In this document: piece by piece, positions 1 to 5,223 of the stretch
How positions within the stretch are numbered: position 1 is the stretch's first letter
Layout: every line of letters starts with the position of its first letter
Assembly: GCA_900557175.1 (NCBI GenBank)
Contig: USSL01000057.1
Span: forward strand, 1 to 8,909
DNA: 8,909 bases
Reading direction: 5' to 3'
Origin: an uncultured Eubacteriales bacterium
Lineage (GTDB): Bacteria > Bacillota > Clostridia > Lachnospirales > Lachnospiraceae
Position numbers and translations under genes: made by a program
The notes under the pieces: generated by a model
Told to the model about the DNA's origin: nothing
The model's input: the letters and a program-made list of their open reading frames with translations, nothing else
The model's database searches: none

Positions 1-56
<56 letters not shown>

Positions 57-491
57 TAGTTTTCACTTAACGAAGTTCTGTCGAGTTTAGTGAAAACACA
101 CATCTTTCTCCTTAATGAGCCGTTAGGCGAATTTAGTTGAAAGATGTCACCCGACTTCCATCGTCAGTTTATATCCTCATTCAGAATGACAACTAGCTTT
201 CGTTATCATTCCCGTTGTTACTTGGTTTTTGTTCTTAAAAATTCTCAAATCTGTTACCAGCCAAACCTTCGGTTTGACCGGCCGCGAACACTTTGCCAAT
301 ACGCTTTTCGCGTATTTTCGTCATTTTTCCAGCCGTCCGCCGACAAGCAAGCTCGCCTTTGTCCGTCTTTCAAAATTCCTTGCACGCTTCGCGTGCCGTC
401 AAAGATTGTTTTCGCGAGAATCTTTCGGGATTGTCTTATTATTCAGTTATCAATGTTCTTGTTGTCTGACTTTTTGTTCTCAGCAGTAACT
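57..491 (-). other. 16S rRNA operon leader, hairpin-rich
   Basis: This is the transcribed leader between the most downstream rrn promoter (start near 491) and the 16S gene. It contains no credible coding sequence. It holds many short inverted repeats. 59-67 pairs with 89-97 (9 bp, extendable to 13 with one mismatch), just outside the mature 16S end. 100-108 pairs with 139-147 (9 bp). 262-267 pairs with 271-276, 298-304 with 310-316, and 382-387 with 391-396. In the RNA sense the last three have loops GAA, GAAAA and GAA closed by C-G pairs. Such structures probably assist folding and processing of pre-16S RNA. That role is inferred from known rrn leaders, not shown here. Confidence 0.75.
439..459 (-). 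promoter_or_regulatory. boxA-like antitermination element in rrn leader
   Basis: On the minus strand this reads AACATTGATAACTGAATAA. It resembles the TTTGAAAACT-type boxA seen in Firmicutes rRNA leaders, where Nus factors load to prevent premature termination. It lies about 35-50 nt after the predicted start of the proximal promoter, a sensible place. The match is imperfect and no boxB/boxC was identified, so the call is tentative. Confidence 0.4.
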
Positions 492-497
492 TTTTGT

Positions 498-526
498 ATT
501 ATACCACTTTCGAACTGTTTTGTCAA
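498..526 (-). promoter_or_regulatory. rrn promoter P1 (proximal to 16S)
   Basis: The minus strand has TTGACA (521-526), a 17-bp spacer and TATAAT (498-503): a perfect sigma-A consensus with ideal spacing. An A-rich tract upstream (527-550) resembles an UP element. Transcription would start near 491 in an A-run followed by G. It is the strongest-looking of the three tandem promoters. Confidence 0.93.
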
Positions 527-592
527 GAACTTTTTTACTTTATTTTTAGTTTTGCTTTTTCGACGTTTTTCTTTTGCCGAATCAACTTTTCT

Positions 593-621
593 ATTTTATC
601 ATCTAAACTTTCTTTTGTCAA
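593..621 (-). promoter_or_regulatory. rrn promoter P2 (middle)
   Basis: The minus strand has TTGACA (616-621), a 17-bp spacer and TAAAAT (593-598). The A-rich segment directly upstream (622-648) is nearly the same as the one upstream of P3, which suggests the promoter module was duplicated. Start expected near 586. It lies 95 bp upstream of P1, measured between -35 boxes. Confidence 0.88.
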
Positions 622-684
622 GAAGTTTTTTTGATTTTTTTATTTTTCTTTGCTGTCCGTATCGCTCTCGCCGACAGCTCAGTT

Positions 685-713
685 AGAATATCATATGTAT
701 GACGCCTTGTCAA
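685..713 (-). promoter_or_regulatory. rrn promoter P3 (distal)
   Basis: The minus strand has TTGACA (708-713), a 17-bp spacer and TATTCT (685-690). The -10 box is weaker than in P1 and P2, but the -35 box, spacer length and upstream A-tract (714-742) match them. Its -35 box is 92 bp from that of P2. A 6-bp inverted repeat (652-657 with 673-678) lies right at or after its predicted start. Confidence 0.75.
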
Positions 714-758
714 CAAGTTTTTTGAATTTTTTTATTTTTTTTAATTGTATATTCAATA

Positions 759-801
759 AAGCGGATTTACCTGCTGTTTCCGGCTTTTTGTAAATCCGCT
801 T
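759..801 (-). terminator. Candidate terminator of the sporulation operon after spoVAD
   Basis: A perfect 12-bp inverted repeat (759-770 with 790-801, 19-nt loop) begins 14 bases past the spoVAD stop codon. Position and stem length suit an intrinsic terminator. However, the bases after the stem on the minus strand are TTTATTG, not a clear U-tract, so it may be leaky or act with another factor. The distal rrn promoter lies about 46 bp beyond it. Confidence 0.6.
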
Positions 802-815
802 AAAATATTTGTTTT

Positions 816-1847
816 CTATAGTTTTGGGCTTTCAAGTACAAGCGCATGTGCAATGCCCGGAACACTTTGTCCTTCTTTAAAACTTGTTGGTGATAGAAGG
901 GCGCCTGTTGGCATAAAAAGTACCCGCTTCCACTGTCCGTTTTCCAGTGCAGGCACAATGACCGAAGCCAAGACAACTGCACTACAACCACACCCGCTGC
1001 CCCCGGAATGTGTATCCTGTTTTTGTGCATCATAGATTTCAATCCCGCAATCCATATGCTGCTTTGAAATATCAATGCCGCTTTGCTCCATTAAATCAAT
1101 CATAATCTTCTGTCCGATATAACCTAAATCTCCGGTAATAATTTTATCAAAATCTTCCGCTTTTTCCTTTGTATCCTTAAAATACGCCTTTAGTGTATCC
1201 GCTGCTGCCGGAGCCATACATGCGCCCATATTCATTGAATCCTTGACGCCATAGTCCACAATCCGCCCGGCAGTCATTGCCGTAATTCTGGCTCTGTCAT
1301 TATAATTTTCATGATACTCACCGAGCACAAAGGCACCGCTTCCAGTCACTGTCCACGTCGCTGACAGCGGTCGCTGATTGCCGTAATCTAAAGGAAAGCG
1401 AAATTCTTTCTCCGCGCTTGCAAAATGACTTGATGTTGCAGCTAAAACTTTTTTTGCAAAACCGCCGTCAACAGCCATAGCCGCCAGTCCCAAAGATTCC
1501 CCCATTGTTGAACATGCACCGTAAATACCATAAAGCGGCAGTTTCATATCAGCCAGTCCAAAAGAGGTTGCCATTAACTGACCTAAAAGGTCACCTGCAA
1601 AAGCACAGTCAATTTCCGACGGCGCAAGCTTCGCTTTTTCCATTGCCCTTTTTACCGCCATTGCCTGCATCGTACTTTCGGCTGCTTCCCACGTTTTTTC
1701 TCCGAACATCCCATCATTTTCAACAATATCAAAATATCCGCCCAACGGTCCCTCGCCCTCCATCTTTCCTACAACCGAGGCACAGGACACAATTGCCGGC
1801 GGACATTCAAAGCCTATCGTTCTTTTGCCTTTTCGCTTATTTTTCAT
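816..1847 (-). CDS. spoVAD: Stage V sporulation protein AD (SpoVAD)
   Basis: 343 aa (B. subtilis SpoVAD is of similar length). SpoVAD is the dipicolinic acid (DPA)-binding, thiolase-fold protein of the spoVA system. It sits at the forespore or spore inner membrane and is needed for DPA uptake during sporulation. Visible family features are the N-terminal PPAIVSCASVVGKMEGEGPLG segment (16-36), GDLLGQ (85-90), the thiolase-like GACST around Cys112, GDLGYIG (239-245) and a Gly/Cys-rich HSGGSGCGCSA loop (280-290). The ATG at 1845-1847 has AAGG about 9 nt upstream. It follows spoVAC after a 91-nt gap, the longest gap in the operon, in which I see no confident promoter. It is the last gene of the operon; spoVAE does not follow. 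Confidence 0.96.
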   Translation of the reverse strand: MKNKRKGKRTIGFECPPAIVSCASVVGKMEGEGPLGGYFDIVENDGMFGEKTWEAAESTMQAMAVKRAMEKAKLAPSEIDCAFAGDLLGQLMATSFGLADMKLPLYGIYGACSTMGESLGLAAMAVDGGFAKKVLAATSSHFASAEKEFRFPLDYGNQRPLSATWTVTGSGAFVLGEYHENYNDRARITAMTAGRIVDYGVKDSMNMGACMAPAAADTLKAYFKDTKEKAEDFDKIITGDLGYIGQKIMIDLMEQSGIDISKQHMDCGIEIYDAQKQDTHSGGSGCGCSAVVLASVIVPALENGQWKRVLFMPTGALLSPTSFKEGQSVPGIAHALVLESPKL

Positions 1848-1938
1848 AATACGTTACCTTTCTATACTTCTTAAAATATCAATGTACTGTCACGGAATAT
1901 GGCACAGATTATTTCGTACGCTGCATTTTGCTTTAAAC

Positions 1939-2415
1939 TTATAGCATCGTCATCACATAAAACATTACCCCGAAAAATGCTGATGTCACAATTCCATATA
2001 AAATCACCGGCCCTGCAATCGTAAATATTTTACAGCCAATGCCAAAAACCTGGCCTTCTTTCTTATATTCAATAGCACAGGCTGTCACTGAATTGGCAAA
2101 CCCCGTAATCGGCACCAAAAATCCGGCGCCGGCAAATTTGGCAATGGGCGTTGTCAGATTAAATCCGGTAAGCACGACGCTTAAAAGAATAAGCACAAGC
2201 AGCATATAGTTGCCCGCAATTTCATGGCTCATTCCGCGGTATTCAAAAAAATTAAGCAGTATCTGCCCCAAAAGGCATATAGCGCCGCCGCTGACAAAAG
2301 CATAAAGTGTATTTAAAAAACAATTATGTGTCGGCGTTATTTTTTTTACATAGTCATTGTACGCCTTATTTCTTTGCTTCTCTTTTTTAATTTGTTCTGT
2401 TTTTTTAGAATCCAT
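1939..2415 (-). CDS. spoVAC: Stage V sporulation protein AC (SpoVAC)
   Basis: 158 aa (B. subtilis about 150). SpoVAC is an inner-membrane protein of the spoVA DPA channel; in B. subtilis it has been described as mechanosensitive. A charged cytoplasmic N-terminus (residues 1-30, rich in Lys and Glu) is followed by hydrophobic segments at roughly 36-57, 69-90, 95-113 and 126-157. The conserved core GAGFLVPITGFANSV (96-110) followed by TACAIEYKKEG is plain to see. The ATG is preceded by GGAGAG at 8 nt. The gap from spoVAB is 37 nt, consistent with one transcript. Confidence 0.96.
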   Translation of the reverse strand: MDSKKTEQIKKEKQRNKAYNDYVKKITPTHNCFLNTLYAFVSGGAICLLGQILLNFFEYRGMSHEIAGNYMLLVLILLSVVLTGFNLTTPIAKFAGAGFLVPITGFANSVTACAIEYKKEGQVFGIGCKIFTIAGPVILYGIVTSAFFGVMFYVMTML

Positions 2416-2452
2416 ACTGACATCTCTCCATTAAAGTAATTTGTCTGCAAGC

Positions 2453-2902
2453 TTAAAAAAACTGCAAAATAACCCCGGTAAATTTTCCGGCCGCAAGCAT
2501 TAAAACGACGATTGCCGTTCCTTCTTTAAGACCGATTCTGCGAAACATAATTGGAAAAGCATTCAATATTTCCGCGACGGCGCCAATAAGACAGCCTGTA
2601 AATACACCGGCAAAAAGTCCGAATAAAATAACGATAATCTTTTCAAAGACAGCTGTCTGTCCATGAAAAATCCCCTTAAACATATGATTTTCGCCGCTGC
2701 TCATAAAAAACCACCATAAATTTCCGACCACCGCACCGATGCTTATCCACGTTTCATAGCATATAAGCCGTTCCGCCGTCCTTGTAATCTGTGCCAGCCT
2801 CGTAACGATACCCAGTGATGTAATAAAGGTAAAAATACCGGCCGCCACTGTCACACCGCAGGCAGCACCTGCAAACAGCAGGAAAAGATTTTTTAATACC
2901 AT
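2453..2902 (-). CDS. spoVAB: Stage V sporulation protein AB (SpoVAB)
   Basis: 149 aa (B. subtilis about 140). It is a small integral membrane protein with hydrophobic segments at roughly 4-30, 51-68, 87-112 and 127-148. Its biochemical role in the spoVA system is unknown, and it is absent from many Clostridia that keep only AC-AD-AE. Identification rests on position between spoVAA and spoVAC, length, topology and motifs such as the N-terminal FAGAACGVTVAAGIFTFIT region and PIMFRRIGLKEG (117-128). The start codon overlaps the spoVAA stop by one base (TAATG), indicating translational coupling. Confidence 0.92.
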   Translation of the reverse strand: MVLKNLFLLFAGAACGVTVAAGIFTFITSLGIVTRLAQITRTAERLICYETWISIGAVVGNLWWFFMSSGENHMFKGIFHGQTAVFEKIIVILFGLFAGVFTGCLIGAVAEILNAFPIMFRRIGLKEGTAIVVLMLAAGKFTGVILQFF

Positions 2903-3519
2903 TAGGAAGTTTTACCTTCTCGCGAATTTTTCTTAATCAGCGTATCATTGACATCCGTCTCATACTTTTCCATTTCCACTTCCATCGGCGTCGGATCTTT
3001 TGTCAGACGGCACTTTCCGAAATGGTTAAAAAATACAATAATACCTGCTGCAATGCCAGCTGCATAACCGACGGCAAGCATCTTAACACCTCTTTTGCCA
3101 GCGCCGAAAAAATCAGATATTTTTGCAAAAACATCCATTGATGAAACATCTTCATTGTAAGTCATAATTGCAAAAACACTGCCCGCAAAGGTTACTGCCG
3201 CCACTAAAATAATTTTACATAGCCGCCCCTTATCCTTTTTTGTGTCAAAGTCCACCGAAAAAACAAATTCTGCCTCTCCGATATTTTCAAAATCACATTC
3301 GCCTGAAAGCGCCTTATCTATGCAGCTTATAAGCCAAAGCGCTGATGCCGTCTTTTTCATCCGCTGATCTGATGCCCCAAGGCGGCATATAATAACTTCT
3401 TCGGCGGCCTGTGCCAAAGTTTTATCACGACAGTAAATTTTGCATAAATCTTTGGCGCGCACCGTCTGATGTTGTACGAGCGTATGCTTGTCTGCCTGTA
3501 TATAAATGACGGGCCTCAT
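2902..3519 (-). CDS. spoVAA: Stage V sporulation protein AA (SpoVAA)
   Basis: 205 aa, essentially the B. subtilis length (206). A soluble N-terminal domain (1-100) is followed by a membrane segment (about 102-120), a short loop with the family motif NEDVSSMDV (122-130), a second membrane segment (about 147-165) and a cytoplasmic tail with FFNHFGKCRL and PTPMEVEMEKYE (163-186), both characteristic of SpoVAA. It is part of the spoVA DPA-transport system; its detailed function is not established. The ATG has a strong AGAGGTG six nt upstream. It lies 63 nt after the sigF stop codon, and that gap contains a sigma-G-type promoter. Confidence 0.95.
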   Translation of the reverse strand: MRPVIYIQADKHTLVQHQTVRAKDLCKIYCRDKTLAQAAEEVIICRLGASDQRMKKTASALWLISCIDKALSGECDFENIGEAEFVFSVDFDTKKDKGRLCKIILVAAVTFAGSVFAIMTYNEDVSSMDVFAKISDFFGAGKRGVKMLAVGYAAGIAAGIIVFFNHFGKCRLTKDPTPMEVEMEKYETDVNDTLIKKNSREGKTS

Positions 3520-3549
3520 GCTTTCACCTCTTTATATTTGTCTTTCCTT

Positions 3550-3579
3550 TAGTATGGCTCATAACGTCATTTTTATTCA
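3550..3579 (-). promoter_or_regulatory. Candidate sigma-G (forespore) promoter for spoVA genes
   Basis: On the minus strand TGAATA (3574-3579) is followed after 17 bp by CATACTA (3550-3556). This equals the classical B. subtilis sigma-G consensus (-35 TGAATA or similar, -10 CATACTA, 17-18 bp). It sits in the 63-nt gap between sigF and spoVAA, with the start expected near 3543, about 24 nt before the spoVAA start codon. The spoVA operon of B. subtilis is known to depend on sigma G, so the location fits. A role for sigma F as well cannot be excluded, because the two factors overlap in recognition. Confidence 0.75.
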
Positions 3580-3582
3580 AAT

Positions 3583-4302
3583 TTACTGTATTGCATTTTC
3601 TCTCATTGTCTTTAAAATTTTCTTTTCAATACGTGACACCTGTACTTGTGAAATACCAAGACGTCCTGCAATCTGGGCCTGTGTCTGATTACAGTAATAT
3701 CTTAAAATAATAATATCCCGCTCATCAGGCGCCAAATCATCTAAAAGTTTTTTGACAAGCAGCTTATTCAAAATACGCTCGCCCTCATCCTCCGGTGATT
3801 CCAGCTTGTCCATCAGACATATATCGTTGCTCTCCCCCTGATAAATAACTTTGTTTAGCGATTCTACCTCACATCCGGTTTCCATCGCCATCACGACATC
3901 TTCAATCTTCATCCCTGTTTCCCGGCTTATCTCTGCCGCCGTCGCCTCTCTGCCGTGACACTCAAAAAACTTTTCCCTCAACTGATGAATTTTGTAAGCA
4001 TTATCCTTAATCTGACGGCTCACCTTTACCATACCGTCATCTCTCAAAAACCGTCTGATTTCACCGGTAATCATCGGCACTGCATATGTTGAAAAACGGA
4101 CATTAAAGGACATGTCAAAATAATCAATCGCTTTTAAAAGTCCGATAATACCAATCTGAAAAAGGTCATCATATTCATAGCCTCGAAACCCGAAACGCTT
4201 CACAACACTCCATACAAGACCGGTATTTTTCTCCACGAGACAGTCTCTCGCCGTTTTATCTCCCTGCTTTGCCCGATTTAACAGTTCGATAACATCTTCC
4301 AT
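3583..4302 (-). CDS. sigF: RNA polymerase sporulation sigma factor F (SpoIIAC)
   Basis: 239 aa from the ATG at 4300-4302 (B. subtilis 255). It is the first forespore-specific sigma factor, held inactive by SpoIIAB until released by SpoIIAA. Sigma-70 region 2 includes YDDLFQIGIIGLLKAIDYFD (44-63) and VRFSTYAVPMITGEIRRFLRDDG (68-90). Region 3 spans about 95-160. The region 4 helix-turn-helix is QTQAQIAGRLGISQVQVSRIEKKIL (206-230). I chose this ATG because it starts two nt after the spoIIAB stop, has AGGGTG seven nt upstream and begins like other SigF proteins. An in-frame GTG at 4324-4326 would add eight residues and overlap spoIIAB. Confidence 0.97.
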   Translation of the reverse strand: MEDVIELLNRAKQGDKTARDCLVEKNTGLVWSVVKRFGFRGYEYDDLFQIGIIGLLKAIDYFDMSFNVRFSTYAVPMITGEIRRFLRDDGMVKVSRQIKDNAYKIHQLREKFFECHGREATAAEISRETGMKIEDVVMAMETGCEVESLNKVIYQGESNDICLMDKLESPEDEGERILNKLLVKKLLDDLAPDERDIIILRYYCNQTQAQIAGRLGISQVQVSRIEKKILKTMRENAIQ

Positions 4303-4304
4303 AA

Positions 4305-4799
4305 TCAGGCACCCTGACTGCTGCACAAGGCTATGCCATCCTCAGAAATTTCTGACTTTCCGATTTCTGACTTTCCGATAATCTTTTCCATCATAACCTT
4401 CGTACCTTTCCCCGGTGCCGACTGAACCGTTAAAGAATCCATAAATGCCTCCATAAACGCAAACCCCATACCAGACCGTTCAAGTTCAGGCTTCGACGTG
4501 TAAAGCGGCGTCATGGCCTTTTGAATATTTTCGATACCAACACCTTTATCTTCGATTTCAATTGTCACCGCCTGATGGTCTATCCATGCACGCATCGTAA
4601 TTTTTCCCACACCGCCTTCATAGCCATGAATGACACAATTAGTCACTGCCTCAGAAACAGCAGTCTTAATATCTGCCATTTCTTCAAGTGTCGGATCCGT
4701 CACCGCCACAAACGCAGCAATCACCATCCTTGCAAACGCTTCATTTTCTGACTTACTATCAAAAACAATACACATTTCATTACGGAAATTTTTACACAT
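4305..4799 (-). CDS. spoIIAB: Anti-sigma F factor / serine kinase (SpoIIAB)
   Basis: 164 aa. It is a GHKL-type ATP-binding protein that binds sigma F and phosphorylates SpoIIAA. The N box is SEAVTN with Glu50 and Asn54, the G1 box DKGVG is at 84-88, the ATP-lid segment is TSKPELERSG (101-110) and the G2 box GMGF is at 110-113. The ATG at 4797-4799 is preferred: it has GGAGGAGG nine nt upstream, overlaps the spoIIAA stop by 8 nt and aligns with the MKNEM start of B. subtilis SpoIIAB. An upstream in-frame start at 4838 would overlap spoIIAA by 47 nt. The C-terminus runs about 20 residues past the 146-aa B. subtilis protein and contains a GKSEI-GKSEI repeat from a 15-bp tandem duplication. Confidence 0.97.
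   Translation of the reverse strand: MCKNFRNEMCIVFDSKSENEAFARMVIAAFVAVTDPTLEEMADIKTAVSEAVTNCVIHGYEGGVGKITMRAWIDHQAVTIEIEDKGVGIENIQKAMTPLYTSKPELERSGMGFAFMEAFMDSLTVQSAPGKGTKVMMEKIIGKSEIGKSEISEDGIALCSSQGA
4349..4378 (-). repeat. Exact 15-bp tandem duplication in the spoIIAB 3' end
   Basis: Bases 4349-4363 and 4364-4378 are identical and directly adjacent (plus-strand unit TTTCTGACTTTCCGA). The repeat keeps the frame and encodes two copies of a five-residue unit (GKSEI) in the C-terminal tail of SpoIIAB, beyond the conserved kinase fold. It probably arose by replication slippage. Confidence 0.95.
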
Positions 4800-5127
4800 A
4801 TAAAAGCGCCTCCTCCATTGTTTCAAATTCATAGACAAGGCTATGAAGACCTGAAATTTTTATGAGCTTTTGAATCGTTTTCCCCGCATTGACAATACAA
4901 AGTTTGCCGCCGTGCAAATCTGTCTCTTTATAGCGGCCAATCATCATGCCAATACCTGCACTGTCCATAAAATTAGTTTCTGAAAAGTCGAGAATAATAT
5001 TTTTTGCCCTGCCCCGTCTGAATGCGATATCTGTGACCGATTTGATTTTCTTCGCTTCATGATGATCCAGCTCGCTGCCAACTGTAAGAATCAGCGAATG
5101 TCTGACAATCTTATAATCAACGATCAT
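4792..5127 (-). CDS. spoIIAA: Anti-sigma F factor antagonist (SpoIIAA)
   Basis: 111 aa (B. subtilis 117), a single STAS domain. The unphosphorylated protein binds SpoIIAB and frees sigma F; SpoIIAB phosphorylates it and SpoIIE reactivates it. The family motif ELDHHEAKKIK is at 19-29. The phosphorylation site MDSAGIGMMIGRYK starts at 54, with Ser56 corresponding to Ser58 of B. subtilis; the following residue is Ala instead of Ser. The ATG has GGGAGG five nt upstream. It is the first gene of the operon. The 50 bp between it and the upstream terminator show no convincing sigma-H promoter, which is what controls spoIIA in B. subtilis. Confidence 0.97.
   Translation of the reverse strand: MIVDYKIVRHSLILTVGSELDHHEAKKIKSVTDIAFRRGRAKNIILDFSETNFMDSAGIGMMIGRYKETDLHGGKLCIVNAGKTIQKLIKISGLHSLVYEFETMEEALLYV
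4809..4816 (-). promoter_or_regulatory. Ribosome binding site deciding the spoIIAB start
   Basis: GGAGGAGG on the minus strand, nine nt before the ATG at 4797-4799 and inside the end of spoIIAA. It supports the shorter SpoIIAB start over the in-frame codon at 4838. Confidence 0.85.
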
Positions 5128-5177
5128 AATAACCTCCCTATCCTGAATTTTGTACTAAAAAGCGGGCTTTGCGCCAC

Positions 5178-5210
5178 AAAAAAAAAGATAAAAGCTATCT
5201 GCTCTTATCT
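5178..5210 (-). terminator. Intrinsic terminator after folC
   Basis: On the minus strand AGATAAGAGC, a 5-nt loop (AGATA) and GCTTTTATCT form a 10-bp stem with one G-U pair. It is followed directly by at least eight T (A-run 5178-5185 on the plus strand). It starts 13 nt after the folC stop codon. It should separate the folC transcript from the spoIIA operon. A weaker hairpin (5162-5174) followed by TTTTT lies just downstream and may act as a backup. Confidence 0.88.
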
Positions 5211-5223
5211 CTCGTCTTTTTCT

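Noticed and set aside
229..240. TGTTCTTAAAAA on the plus strand, resembling boxA
   Set aside because: It is on the wrong strand for the rRNA transcript and is not in an rrn leader in that orientation.
144..686. Open frame of 180 codons on the plus strand
   Set aside because: It lies antisense to the rrn leader and its tandem promoters and has no ribosome site. Its Phe/Ser/Leu-rich product merely reflects T-rich DNA and the hairpins.
800..1075. Minus-strand open frame overlapping the 3' end of spoVAD
   Set aside because: It is a shadow in another frame of the clear SpoVAD gene, with no family resemblance.
1848..1938. Possible extra promoter in the spoVAC-spoVAD gap
   Set aside because: GTGACA and TATTTT-like pieces are present on the minus strand but with wrong spacing, and no sigma-G pair is found. 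The 91-nt gap has only a weak AAGG ribosome site.
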